Shown: one piece after another, positions 24,933 through 33,297 of the stretch
How the letters are laid out: each line of letters begins with the position of its first letter
Position numbering within the stretch: the first letter of the stretch is position 1
From: Candidatus Melainabacteria bacterium
GTDB lineage: Bacteria > Cyanobacteriota > Vampirovibrionia > Obscuribacterales > Obscuribacteraceae
Assembly: GCA_017307165.1 (NCBI GenBank)
Contig: JAFKGK010000001.1
Span: 310,001 to 374,000 of the forward strand
Direction: 5' to 3'
DNA length: 64,000 bases
Notes under the pieces: model-generated
The model's database searches: none
What the model was told of the DNA's origin: nothing
What the model saw: only the letters and a program-made list of their open reading frames with translations
Position numbers and translations under genes: made by a program

Positions 24933-26174
24933 TTGGCTGATCCAAAAAAACGCACCGATTTTGAAAGCGACGCAAGACCCGAGCAAATGGGACTTGGGCT
25001 CTTTCTAAAATGGTTCTTGTTTGGCATTTCCTTATGCTTACTCTTTGCCCTTGCTAATGATTTTTTTCGCATGGCTCTGGCCTTCGTGCTCTGCATTTGG
25101 GGCATGGTAGGACCGTTTTTGCTGTCTTTCGCCATGGTCGATTTATCCAATCGCATGTTCAGGTATGGCAAGTACGGTCTGGCTGAGCGCTCGGCGGCCC
25201 TGGGTTTGTGGTTGGATGGAGCAGTAAGGCCTCTGGTCAATCTCATTGGCATGCCAGACAGTCCGTTTGCTCTCTTCAACTCGATCAATATGGCTTCTTG
25301 TCTCCTTTTTCGTGGACGTTTTAAGCAAGCGCACGATATCTTGCTCAAGGCTCTCGAGCAATTGCGAGATTTGCCCGAGCTGGATAGAGGATTGGCACCA
25401 CTGGTGATGAGCCAACTGGCAGGTGCTCAATATATGCTCGGCCGGTTTCGAGAAGCAGAGCGTACTCTAAATCGTGCCAGCCAACTCAATGAGAGCAGGT
25501 TGGGCGAGGTCGATCTATCAGAGATCGAGAAGGGCAGTCTCAAGCTGGCTTTAGCTGCAGATCAGTATGCACTTGGATGCCTTTTTGACAAATTGCAGGA
25601 GCATCGCAAGTCCGCGGATCGTTTTGAGGCGGCGATCGAGATGTTGCGAAATCTGCCACGCTCTTTGGACGCAGATGGTGAGCTAGAGGCCAATTTTCTC
25701 AATGCCCTGGGCGAACAACAGCTTTATCTCGATGAGATCGACTCTGCTCGTACAAATATCGAGCGCAGTCTGATGATCAGGCAGAGACTATATGGCAAAA
25801 ATCACCCTTTGATCGGCTCCTCTCTCGATTGTGCTGGTCGCCTGGCAATGGCGCAAGATGATCTGGCACACGCCGATCACTGCCTAAAGCAAGCGCTAAA
25901 AGTACGCGAGAGATATGCTCATCTCAATCCGGCTGATCTTGCCGATACTCTGGTGGCAATGGCGAGATTGAGACAGAGACAGCAACTTTATGACGAAGCG
26001 CAGGAGCTTTTGGATCGGGCTTTGACCTACAAAAAATCGGTATTTGGCGATAGTTATCCTGACGTAGCACTTGTTCTGGAAAGCCTGTCGGATCTCGCAG
26101 GCGCTCGTGGAGATGCTGCTGGAGCCGGATTGTGGGCCAATCAAGCCAAGACTATCCGCGAAAACCTCAATTGA
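24933..26174 (+). CDS. Membrane-anchored TPR protein
   Basis: The 413-residue protein starts at TTG 24933, 8 nt after rimO. Two adjacent N-terminal membrane helices (FLKWFLFGISLCLLFALAND and MALAFVLCIWGMVGPFLLSFAMV) are followed by about nine TPR-like helical pairs from residue 60 on. The later ones have the kinesin-light-chain form (SARTNIERSLMIRQRLYGKNHPLIGSSLDCAGRLAMAQDD, and YDEAQELLDRALTYKKSVFGDSYPDVALVLESLSDLA). Such repeats bind partner proteins. No catalytic domain is present. The partner is unknown. Confidence 0.8.
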   Translation: MADPKKRTDFESDARPEQMGLGLFLKWFLFGISLCLLFALANDFFRMALAFVLCIWGMVGPFLLSFAMVDLSNRMFRYGKYGLAERSAALGLWLDGAVRPLVNLIGMPDSPFALFNSINMASCLLFRGRFKQAHDILLKALEQLRDLPELDRGLAPLVMSQLAGAQYMLGRFREAERTLNRASQLNESRLGEVDLSEIEKGSLKLALAADQYALGCLFDKLQEHRKSADRFEAAIEMLRNLPRSLDADGELEANFLNALGEQQLYLDEIDSARTNIERSLMIRQRLYGKNHPLIGSSLDCAGRLAMAQDDLAHADHCLKQALKVRERYAHLNPADLADTLVAMARLRQRQQLYDEAQELLDRALTYKKSVFGDSYPDVALVLESLSDLAGARGDAAGAGLWANQAKTIRENLN

Positions 26175-26183
26175 ATTGTTGGT

Positions 26184-26888
26184 CTAGGCAGACTGACAGC
26201 TTCGCAAACTATCCTGGCAAGTCTTGAGATGTTCTCGAGCAATTTTGAAGAGATTGTCGGCCATGGCAAGATGATCGTAGTCATAATTGCCGCAAAAATA
26301 GTTGAGTTCTTCGAGACCGTCTGCTGCTTGAGCAATCGCATGCCTGAGCCATTGCAGAGCTGGCTTGCATGAAGCTGGAGCCGGATGGCGACTGAGATCG
26401 GTGGATGCTTGTCTCAGTGTTGTGTCGATGTCCTGGACATAATTTGCAAATTCTTCTAGTTCGGTCTCGTCATACAGGTCTTCGGCAAGCTTGCTCAGGC
26501 GCTTTTTGTATTGGGTCAGCGCTTTTTCGATGGAGCGTCGATGCGGATTAAAGACATATCGCAGGTATTTTTCACGAGCCTTTTCTTCGTCTAGAGAGTC
26601 CTGCATTGGCGTTTTTACGCCCGTCGTAAACCGTTGCAGATTGCTTTTACTCAAAAGCCTGTCGTATTCGCGACGGCTGTCTTCGTCGATGAGTACCTCA
26701 TAAGCTGCATTGAGAGCCATCATGCGCTCTGTATCTGACTTGCGTCTATTGGCGTCGTTAAAAGAGAGATCTGGATGGCAGCTGCGTACCATGGCTCTGT
26801 AGGCGATCTTGATGTCACTTGCGGACACGCCGCGGGCCAGGCCCAAGACCTGATAATGATCGACCGTGTTTTTATCTCTGCGCATCAT
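26184..26888 (-). CDS. J-domain protein with novel C-terminal helical region
   Basis: Residues 8-75 form a J domain: YQVLGLARGVSASDIKIAYRAMVRSCHPDLSF, with the HPD tripeptide that stimulates DnaK ATPase, and NAAYEVLIDEDSRREYDRLL. There is no Gly/Phe region, zinc finger or DnaJ C-terminal domain, so it is a class C J protein. The remaining 150 residues are helical and acidic and contain Tyr/Cys-rich NYFCGNYDYDHLAMADNLFKIA; I do not recognise them. It is divergent from nrdR with only 20 bp between start codons, so their promoters must overlap or lie inside the genes. The client is unknown. Confidence 0.85.
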   Translation of the reverse strand: MMRRDKNTVDHYQVLGLARGVSASDIKIAYRAMVRSCHPDLSFNDANRRKSDTERMMALNAAYEVLIDEDSRREYDRLLSKSNLQRFTTGVKTPMQDSLDEEKAREKYLRYVFNPHRRSIEKALTQYKKRLSKLAEDLYDETELEEFANYVQDIDTTLRQASTDLSRHPAPASCKPALQWLRHAIAQAADGLEELNYFCGNYDYDHLAMADNLFKIAREHLKTCQDSLRSCQSA

Positions 26889-26908
26889 TTCATTATATAA
26901 TTGCCTCG

Positions 26909-27406
26909 ATGTTCTGCCCGTTTTGCAACCACCGCGAAAGCCGCGTACTTGAGTCGCGTTTGACCACAGACAATTCTGTGCGCCGTCGCCGCGAGTGCGA
27001 AAGCTGCAATAAGCGCTTTACGACCTACGAAAAATTGGATGTCGTGCAATTTTTGGTGGTCAAAAGATCGGGTAGTCGTGAGCCTTATATCCGTGAAAAA
27101 CTCCGTGCCGGTCTGAGCCGCGCCTGTGCTAAAACCAATATCACGGCTGAGCAGATCGATGATCTAGTGGATGCAGTCGAAAACGAAATGCAGGCCTCTG
27201 GCAGACGAGAATTGAGTTCGATCAATTTGGGCGAGATGGTCCTGGCTCTCTTGAGCCCTTTAGACCAAGTGGCCTATGTGCGATTTGCCTCTGTTTACAG
27301 ACAGTTTCGGTCCATTGATGACTTTATCCAGGAGCTAACGCTCTTAAAAAATTTACCAAATAAACAAGACGTTGCCGCCACTGCTAGTGGTGCCAAGTCT
27401 TCCTGA
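26909..27406 (+). CDS. nrdR: Transcriptional repressor NrdR
   Basis: NrdR represses ribonucleotide reductase genes when dATP is high. From ATG 26909 it has 165 residues, slightly longer than the usual 150 because of an Ala/Ser tail. The N-terminal zinc ribbon is MFCPFCNHRESRVLESR...RRRRECESCNKRFTTYEKLD with two Cys-x2-Cys pairs. The ATP-cone domain follows (LVVKRSGSREPYIREKLRAGLSRAC...IDDLVDAVENEM) and VAYVRFASVYRQFRSIDDF ends the family core. The frame is open upstream to 26819, but that part would lie over the divergent J-domain gene. No ribonucleotide reductase gene or NrdR box is in the window. Confidence 0.96.
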   Translation: MFCPFCNHRESRVLESRLTTDNSVRRRRECESCNKRFTTYEKLDVVQFLVVKRSGSREPYIREKLRAGLSRACAKTNITAEQIDDLVDAVENEMQASGRRELSSINLGEMVLALLSPLDQVAYVRFASVYRQFRSIDDFIQELTLLKNLPNKQDVAATASGAKSS

Positions 27407-27442
27407 GCTGCCTCTAACAATACTTATTTTTACTGTAATTAA

Positions 27443-27533
27443 GGTTGCGGTCTGGTATATTAGGCATCTTCCGAGATGCGGTCGCAGCCAAATTGCAAAC
27501 ATCTCGTTACGCTTGTTTGCTCTGCGAGCAAAC
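27443..27533 (+). promoter_or_regulatory. Structured RNA leader upstream of rplS
   Basis: The 180-bp spacer holds nested complementary arms. GGTTGCG (27443-27449) pairs with CGCAGCC (27483-27489), enclosing the hairpin GCATCT/AGATGC (27464-27469 with 27474-27479). A second hairpin GTTTGCTC/GAGCAAAC (27515-27522 with 27526-27533) follows. Two competing pairings exist: CGAGATG (27472-27478) with CATCTCG (27500-27506), and GCAAAC (27495-27500) with GTTTGC (27515-27520). Mutually exclusive helices before a ribosomal protein gene suggest an autoregulatory leader. L19 leaders are known in other phyla. Function is inferred. Confidence 0.5.
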
Positions 27534-27586
27534 TGCCTTGTTTACTGTGATACAATTTCCGACCGTTTAATATATACGAGTAAGCC

Positions 27587-28024
27587 ATGAATACCATTAT
27601 TAAGGAAATCGAAGCCCCTCTTCTCAAGAGCAATCTCCCCAAGTTTGATGTGGGTGACACTGTAAAAGTCTTCGTCAAAATCGTCGAAGGCGGCAAAGAG
27701 CGGACTCAGGGCTACGAAGGCGTAATCATCAAGCATTCCGGTCACGGTGTCGGCGAAACCATCACCGTCCGTCGCGTATTTCAAGGCATCGGCATCGAAA
27801 GAGTATTTCTCGTTCATTCGCCCCGAGTCGAAAAAATCACCGTGCAACGTCGTGGTCAGGTACGTCGCGCCAAGCTGTACTACTTGAGAGAGCGCACCGG
27901 CAAGGCCACCCGTATCAAAGAGAAAGTGGTCAGCCGTAAGGAAAAAGAGGCTCTAGCCCAAGCTAAGGCTGCTCCTGCTAAGGCCGCCGACAAAGCTCCA
28001 GCTGCAGAAGCTCAGGCTCAATAA
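27587..28024 (+). CDS. rplS: 50S ribosomal protein L19
   Basis: L19 lies at the 30S-50S interface. The first 115 residues are the complete family domain: [62 protein letters not shown] and [20 protein letters not shown]. At 145 residues it is longer than the usual 115-120 because of a Lys/Ala-rich C-terminal extension ([20 protein letters not shown]), as seen in several cyanobacteria-related and other lineages. It is preceded by a structured 180-bp leader and followed by rbgA and rnhB, the common rplS-rbgA-rnhB order. Confidence 0.97.
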   Translation: MNTIIKEIEAPLLKSNLPKFDVGDTVKVFVKIVEGGKERTQGYEGVIIKHSGHGVGETITVRRVFQGIGIERVFLVHSPRVEKITVQRRGQVRRAKLYYLRERTGKATRIKEKVVSRKEKEALAQAKAAPAKAADKAPAAEAQAQ

Positions 28025-28057
28025 AAGACATACGACACAAAGTCCTAAAGGCCTTTA

Positions 28058-28963
28058 GTGAAAAAGATCAAAAAAAATACTCCTGGCCAGCCTGCCGACA
28101 AGAAAGGGCCGGCCGGGAGTGTTCGTAAGAAAAAAGCATCCACGCCGTTTCAAAGACTGACTGAGCTCACCAAATGGGTGGATCTGGTCATCGAAGTATT
28201 GGACGGGCGATTGCCATTATCTACAAGGCATCCTGCCTCTCGAGAAATCTTTGGCAATCGGCCGAGGCTGCTTGTTATATCCAAATCGGATATCTCGGAT
28301 TCGGACAAGATCAAAGCTTATATCAAACGTTTAAACGCCCAGGCCGAGACTACCAAAGAACTGGCGGTGGTCCTCAACCTGAAGGGCAAGGGCAGCAATC
28401 CACAGGCGTTTTTTGAGGCAGCTCTTGAGTTGACCCGTGAAAAGCGTGAGTCTCTCGTGCGTAAAGGCCTCTTACCTCGACCCATGCGGGCAATGGTAGT
28501 AGGCATACCTAATGTGGGCAAGTCTTCCCTTATCAATTGGTTTGTAGGATCCAAGAAAGCCAGGACCGGCGACATGCCTGGTGTGACACGTGGTAATCAA
28601 TGGATCAAGGTGCATCCCGAACTCGAATTGCTGGATACTCCGGGCATTTTGCCTCCGACGCTGTTTTCCGGCGAGACGATGACCAGGCTTGCCCTACTCA
28701 ATCTTGTCCCTCAGGATAGCTATGACACCCTGGATATAGCCAATCTTGGTGCCACAATCATGCAATCCAAGTATCCTAAACGTCTCGAATCTTATCTCGA
28801 AGGTCTGTCGACCTGCGACAGCCCTATGTATTACATGGCAGAAAAAAAGAAATTTCTGGCCAATCATGGTCGTATTGATGATCTAAGGGCGGCTAATATC
28901 TTTTTGAGAGACATCCGCGATGCTAAACTTGGTCCGATAACTCTTGACACGGTTAACGAGTAA
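28058..28963 (+). CDS. rbgA: Ribosome biogenesis GTPase RbgA/YlqF
   Basis: RbgA is a circularly permuted GTPase needed for late 50S subunit assembly. In the 301 residues the G4 motif (LVISKSDISD, about residue 72) precedes G1 (GIPNVGKSSLINWFVG, about 148) and G3 (LLDTPGILPP), which shows the permutation. MPGVTRGNQW is the G2 region. The basic N-terminal extension (KKIKKNTPGQPADKKG) is somewhat unusual. The start is GTG 28058. It overlaps a perfect 14-base palindrome (CTAAAGGCCTTTAG, 28045-28058) that includes the AAAGG ribosome binding site, so translation could be modulated by folding. It overlaps rnhB by 20 nt. Confidence 0.94.
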   Translation: MKKIKKNTPGQPADKKGPAGSVRKKKASTPFQRLTELTKWVDLVIEVLDGRLPLSTRHPASREIFGNRPRLLVISKSDISDSDKIKAYIKRLNAQAETTKELAVVLNLKGKGSNPQAFFEAALELTREKRESLVRKGLLPRPMRAMVVGIPNVGKSSLINWFVGSKKARTGDMPGVTRGNQWIKVHPELELLDTPGILPPTLFSGETMTRLALLNLVPQDSYDTLDIANLGATIMQSKYPKRLESYLEGLSTCDSPMYYMAEKKKFLANHGRIDDLRAANIFLRDIRDAKLGPITLDTVNE

Positions 28964-29732
28964 TCTCATCTTGTCGCATTTATCCAGATTATTGACCTTT
29001 GATCGTAAATCGCTCAAATCGTGCCAGCAATTGAGCCTTTTTAAACAAGCCCCGATCAGACGAGTGATCGGAGTGGACGAGGTCGGGCGTGGATGCCTGG
29101 CCGGACCAGTGGTTGCATGTGCGGCCATACTCCCGGATCTTTCGTACAAGGCCAATGTGCGCGCGGCTCTGGATCAGCTAAATGATAGCAAAGCTCTCAA
29201 GCAGAGCGTTAGAGAGGCTCTGGATGCCAGTCTGCAGATGCATAGTCTCTTTGCCATCGGCGTGTCCACTGTCGAAGAGATAGATGAGATCAATATCTTG
29301 CAAGCCAGTCTTCTTGCGATGCGCAGAGCAATCGATGGCCTGATGACTGCTCATGCTGCCAAGATCGAGCCGCATGAGGATCTTTTGGTGTTGATCGATG
29401 GCAATAAGTCGCTCGCCAATCTCCCATCGCGTTGCAGGCAGATGACCGTGGTCAAGGGAGACGCTACCAGTGCTTCGATAGCCAGTGCCTCCGTTATTGC
29501 CAAGGTTTATAGAGACCGTTTGATGGCGCGCCTGAGCGAGGAGCATCCTCATTATGGTTGGGACAGAAATAAGGGATATGGTAGTAAGGCGCACAGAGAG
29601 GCCATTGCGGTGCATGGCATCACGCAATGGCACAGAAAATCTTTTAGGCTCCTCGACTTGGACGATGCGGATTTGTCGGATGGGTCGCAAGAGCCTGATT
29701 ATGGCGAGATCCAGCAGCTGGGCTTATTTTAG
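28944..29732 (+). CDS. rnhB: Ribonuclease HII
   Basis: RNase HII cuts RNA at RNA-DNA junctions and removes misincorporated ribonucleotides. The four acidic residues of the active site are visible: Asp and Glu in GVDEVGRGCLAGPVV, Asp in LNDSKALKQ and Asp in VKGDATSASIASASVIAKVYRD. HPHYGWDRNKGYGSKAHREAI and the GITQWHRKSFR end are family features. The 262-residue length includes an N-terminal extension of about 40 residues. TTG 28944 is the only upstream start candidate I see, inside the end of rbgA; a later non-ATG start is possible. The C-terminus (QQLGLF) may be a sliding-clamp-binding motif, as in other RNase HII proteins. Confidence 0.95.
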   Translation: MTRLTSNLILSHLSRLLTFDRKSLKSCQQLSLFKQAPIRRVIGVDEVGRGCLAGPVVACAAILPDLSYKANVRAALDQLNDSKALKQSVREALDASLQMHSLFAIGVSTVEEIDEINILQASLLAMRRAIDGLMTAHAAKIEPHEDLLVLIDGNKSLANLPSRCRQMTVVKGDATSASIASASVIAKVYRDRLMARLSEEHPHYGWDRNKGYGSKAHREAIAVHGITQWHRKSFRLLDLDDADLSDGSQEPDYGEIQQLGLF

Positions 29733-29747
29733 ATTGTGTGATCTAGT

Positions 29748-30503
29748 CTAGACCCGAGCTGGTAGATTGCCGGAGGAGCCATTGGCGCCCTCGCTCATCT
29801 TTTTGATCTTGTCTTCGGATTTTGAGTCGGCGACTATGGTCGTCTTGGACATCTGATCTACGATGTAGTCGACGCCCTTGACTGAGATCATAAACAAGCG
29901 ATCGCCCATCTCGATAAAGCCAGACTCTCTGAGATACCAGATGGCAAACTCCATTTCGGCCATATCATTCATGTCCAAGATGTCCATCATCATCTTGGCC
30001 GAAGCGCCCCCAGTCTGTGGCTTTTTCTTGCGCTGGCTGAGCAGGATATTGAGGATGGCCAGTCTCAGCTCGATCTCGTTAAACGAAATGCCTTGCTTGG
30101 TAAACTTGAGACCATAATCTTTTTTTGCATTGTTTTGCTGGGCACCACCGGCGCCACCGCCACCCTGCGCGCCAGCTACTGGCTTTTGGCCGAGCGACAT
30201 GTCGTAGGCTGCACGTTTGCCCTCATCTGAGAGAGTGCGCCAGGCATCGGTGATGATACGAAATTTTTCGGCGTCGCCAGTCTCGCTGTTATCCGGGTGA
30301 TACTGTGCAGCAAGAAATCTATATGCGTATCTAATGATGGTAGGATGCGCGTCGCGGTCTACTTGCAAGAGCTCATAGAGATTGAGGTCTTTTTTTGGTG
30401 CAGCTTGAGTCTGCATCTGCCCTTGCGGCTGCTGGTTGCCCATGCCTCCGGGTTGGCCTGGTTGGCCGGGTCTGGGAGGAGGCGGAGGTGGTTGCCACGA
30501 CAT
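29748..30503 (-). CDS. J-domain protein with Pro/Gly/Gln-rich N-terminus
   Basis: The 251-residue protein opens with a low-complexity tract (PPPPPPRPGQPGQPGG and a Gln-rich part, residues 4-35). A J domain follows at about 40-110 (NLYELLQVDRDAHPTIIRYAYRFLAAQYHPDNSE, HPD intact; FRIITDAWRTLSDEGKRAAYD). After a Gly/Ala linker there is a C-terminal helical domain (about 130-235) with a winged-helix-like feel (LRLAILNILLSQRKKKPQ..., FAIWYLRESGFIEMGDRLFMISVKGVDYI). It probably recruits DnaK to a specific client. It is separated by 11 nt from the acyl-CoA dehydrogenase gene and reads with it. Confidence 0.83.
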   Translation of the reverse strand: MSWQPPPPPPRPGQPGQPGGMGNQQPQGQMQTQAAPKKDLNLYELLQVDRDAHPTIIRYAYRFLAAQYHPDNSETGDAEKFRIITDAWRTLSDEGKRAAYDMSLGQKPVAGAQGGGGAGGAQQNNAKKDYGLKFTKQGISFNEIELRLAILNILLSQRKKKPQTGGASAKMMMDILDMNDMAEMEFAIWYLRESGFIEMGDRLFMISVKGVDYIVDQMSKTTIVADSKSEDKIKKMSEGANGSSGNLPARV

Positions 30504-30514
30504 GATATTGTCCT

Positions 30515-31684
30515 TTATTTGAGTACAGAAGCCGCAATTACTAGTCGCTGAACTTCTGAAGTGCCTTCGTAGATCTCCGTGATTTTTGCATCACGCATAT
30601 AACGTTCCACGGGATAGTCGGTGACATAACCATATCCGCCAAAAATCTGCACACATTTTACAGTGGTGGCCATGGCCACTTCTGATGCGTATAGCTTGGC
30701 CTGGGCAGCCAGAGGACTAAATTTTTCGCCTCTGTCTTGAGCCACGCAGGCATTGTGAGTCAAAAGCCTTGCGGCATCCACATTGGTCTGCATTTCTGCC
30801 AGCATAAACTGGATCGCTTGAAATTGATTGATGGTCTGGTTGAAAGCCACACGCTCTTTGGCGTATTTCATGGCGTGATCGATGGCCCCTTGAGCGATAC
30901 CGACTGCTTGTGAGGCAATGCCGATACGGCCTCCATCCAGAGTCACCATTGCTACTTTAAAACCGTCTCCGATTTGGCCGAGCATATTAGCTACGGGAAC
31001 AGGAGTGTCCTCAAAATTGATCTGGCAGGTCGAGGACCCTTTGATACCCAGTTTGTCTTCGAGTTTGCCAAAAGTAAATCCAGGTGCGCCCTTTTCTACT
31101 ATCAGAGCTACCAGGCCCTTGTGCTTGAGCTTGGAGTCGGTTTGAGCGATGACCAGATAGTAGTCGGCCTCGATGCCGTTAGTAATCCAATTTTTTGAGT
31201 TGTTCAGGATAAAGTGGTCGCCATTCAAGACCGCAGTGCACTTTGCTGCAGCTGCATCAGAGCCGGATCCTGGTTCGGACAAGGCAAAGGCGCCCATCTT
31301 TTTGCCCTGGCACATGGGCACGAGCCATTTTTGTTTTTGTTCTTGCGTGCCAAAAATAAAGATTGGGCTGGCGCATAATGAAACGTGAGCCGAATAAATG
31401 ACTGAGGTTGTGGCGCAAGCCTTCGCCAATTCTTCTACAGCCAGGCTGTAGCTCACATGGTCCATGCCTGAGCCGCCATATTCTTCGGGAAAAGGTAGGC
31501 CGAGCAGGTCGGATTGGCCCATCAAATCCCAGTTTTCTCTGGGAAACCGATGGTTTTTATCCACTTCGTAAGCACGAGGTGCAAATTCGCCTTGAGCGAT
31601 CTCGCGTACGGCGTCTCTTATAAGAATCTGCTCTTCGGTCAGAGCGAAACCAAGAGGTTTGTCCAGTATTGTGGCAGCGGTCAA
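30515..31684 (-). CDS. Acyl-CoA dehydrogenase
   Basis: The flavoenzyme introduces a trans-2 double bond into acyl-CoA and passes electrons to ETF. The 389-residue length is typical of short-chain and branched-chain members. Family features are FPEEYGGSGMD, MGAFALSEPGSGSDAAA (FAD contact), NSKNWITNG, the DGGRIGIASQAVGIAQGA helix and QIFGGYGYVTDYPVERYMRDAKITEIYEGTSEVQRLVIA. The Glu of YEGTSE is the catalytic base in the butyryl-CoA/short-chain position. With the 3-hydroxyacyl-CoA dehydrogenase and the biotin carboxylase fusion it points to acyl-CoA oxidation or amino-acid breakdown. Exact chain length is not readable. Confidence 0.94.
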   Translation of the reverse strand: MTAATILDKPLGFALTEEQILIRDAVREIAQGEFAPRAYEVDKNHRFPRENWDLMGQSDLLGLPFPEEYGGSGMDHVSYSLAVEELAKACATTSVIYSAHVSLCASPIFIFGTQEQKQKWLVPMCQGKKMGAFALSEPGSGSDAAAAKCTAVLNGDHFILNNSKNWITNGIEADYYLVIAQTDSKLKHKGLVALIVEKGAPGFTFGKLEDKLGIKGSSTCQINFEDTPVPVANMLGQIGDGFKVAMVTLDGGRIGIASQAVGIAQGAIDHAMKYAKERVAFNQTINQFQAIQFMLAEMQTNVDAARLLTHNACVAQDRGEKFSPLAAQAKLYASEVAMATTVKCVQIFGGYGYVTDYPVERYMRDAKITEIYEGTSEVQRLVIAASVLK

Positions 31685-31807
31685 GATGTGGCCCTCGCTT
31701 CACTAATGCCGAGAAATCATTTAGGATTTAACCTGGTTTAAATTCTTGCACTGAGAACGGTCCAGCACCGTCATGCTTCCGATTTCTTTAGATTTGCGCA
31801 GGTAAAC

Positions 31808-33292
31808 ATGGCAGATATCAAGGTCATCTACGTCGAGGATTCTCGCAGCTCCAACCATGCCTTGCGGCAAGCGCTCAAGAGCGAAGGCCTTAATGTGGTC
31901 TTTTGCGGCGGCGGTTTTGACGCTCTGGACGAGCTTTTCGAGGATGGAGCCGACATCATCGTTTCGGCTGCCCATGTCTCGGACATCTCCGGCTATCAGC
32001 TGGCTGGTCTGATCAAGTCCTCGGAGATCGACGATCTATTGCCAGTAGTCATCTTTCATGGAGATGACAGCAAGACTGACGCATTTAGCATGCAGACATC
32101 ACGTGCAGACAGGTTTTATACCAACGAGCAGTTGGCCGATAGTAAAAAGGTCGCATCCGAGATCAGAGATATGGCAGAAAATGCGCGTCTCAATGGATGG
32201 GAGAGCAGCCGTGCAAAAGACATATTGGCGAGTACCAGAGGGTTTTCAACGCAAAAAGCACATGAGAGCTTTGGCAATCTCTTGAGCGGTCTCCTTTTGG
32301 AGCGGTCGGTCAATCGCTTTGCTCGCAATCTCATCACCATGGTCGAACCAAGGGCTCAGTTTCTCGATGCCTTTTTTGCCGGTGTCGCCCGACTTTACCA
32401 GTTTGATCTGTTTGGTCTGGTCCTTGCGGACAACACGACTCCCTGGGCTGCCTTTGCAGTCAAGGATGGACTACCGGCGCCGAGCTACGAAAATGCAGTA
32501 AACAAGGCCTGTCGCGAACTCAAAATCGAAAATAACAAACTGGCTTCATTGGAGACGAGAGGCCAGCTAGGGGAGGGCGAGTCCAATGTGCTCAACCTGC
32601 TGCAAGTCATGCATGTCGCTACCGAGAAGCATGGCGTGGCCGCCCTCGTATTTGGTGCACGCGACAAGGAGGCTTTTGACCAAGATGTGCGTGGCTTTAT
32701 GTCAGTGCTCAAAAACGAACTCAAGCCAGTTCTGCAGCTCTTGTTAGCAAAGCAAGAAATCGAAGAGCTTCATTCGCGAGAGGCATTTAGGGCGGCTATA
32801 GATTCTCTGACCGGTCTGTACAACCTAGAGTTTCTCGTAGGCTTTCTACAACAACAATTGTTATTTAGTTTTCGTCAGAGATTACCTGTTGGGCTGGTTA
32901 TCATCGATGTCGACGGCTTTAGTAAGATCAACGAAAAACAAGGCTACGAATTTGGTGACTCTGTTTTAACGCAGATAGCCAACAAGCTGCTGCATATAAC
33001 GCGATCGAGCGATCTGCTCGCGCGCTATGGAGGGGATCAATTTGCAGTGGTCCTGCCCAATACTGATATTGCCGGGACCAAGGTGTTGGCAGAAAAAGTA
33101 AGGTCAGAAGTAGAACTCATGGGATTGATGGTTGATAGCGGTAATGGCAAGGCCGAACGTACAACGGTTTCGGTAGGCTGCGCTACCTTCAATATGGAAG
33201 ATCTCAATCCTGAGACTATATTACGCGAGGCCAAAAACGCCCTTCGATCAGCCAAAAATGCTGGTCGCAACACAATCGGCAGCCTCAGTTAA
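31808..33292 (+). CDS. Degenerate receiver, GAF-like and GGDEF (GGDQF) protein
   Basis: The 494 residues hold three parts. Residues 4-120 look like a response-regulator receiver (KVIYVEDSRSSNHALRQALKSEGLNVVFC), but the phosphoacceptor Asp is absent (ADIIVSAAHVSDISG) and the conserved Lys region is altered. The middle part (about 165-310) resembles a GAF-type sensor. The C-terminal GGDEF domain (about 330-494) keeps DVDGFSKINEKQGYEFGDSVL and an RSSD I-site five residues before the signature. The signature itself reads GGDQF, losing the catalytic Glu. Cyclic-di-GMP synthesis is therefore doubtful; it may bind c-di-GMP or GTP as an effector. Start ATG 31808. Confidence 0.83.
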   Translation: MADIKVIYVEDSRSSNHALRQALKSEGLNVVFCGGGFDALDELFEDGADIIVSAAHVSDISGYQLAGLIKSSEIDDLLPVVIFHGDDSKTDAFSMQTSRADRFYTNEQLADSKKVASEIRDMAENARLNGWESSRAKDILASTRGFSTQKAHESFGNLLSGLLLERSVNRFARNLITMVEPRAQFLDAFFAGVARLYQFDLFGLVLADNTTPWAAFAVKDGLPAPSYENAVNKACRELKIENNKLASLETRGQLGEGESNVLNLLQVMHVATEKHGVAALVFGARDKEAFDQDVRGFMSVLKNELKPVLQLLLAKQEIEELHSREAFRAAIDSLTGLYNLEFLVGFLQQQLLFSFRQRLPVGLVIIDVDGFSKINEKQGYEFGDSVLTQIANKLLHITRSSDLLARYGGDQFAVVLPNTDIAGTKVLAEKVRSEVELMGLMVDSGNGKAERTTVSVGCATFNMEDLNPETILREAKNALRSAKNAGRNTIGSLS

Positions 33293-33297
33293 AAACA

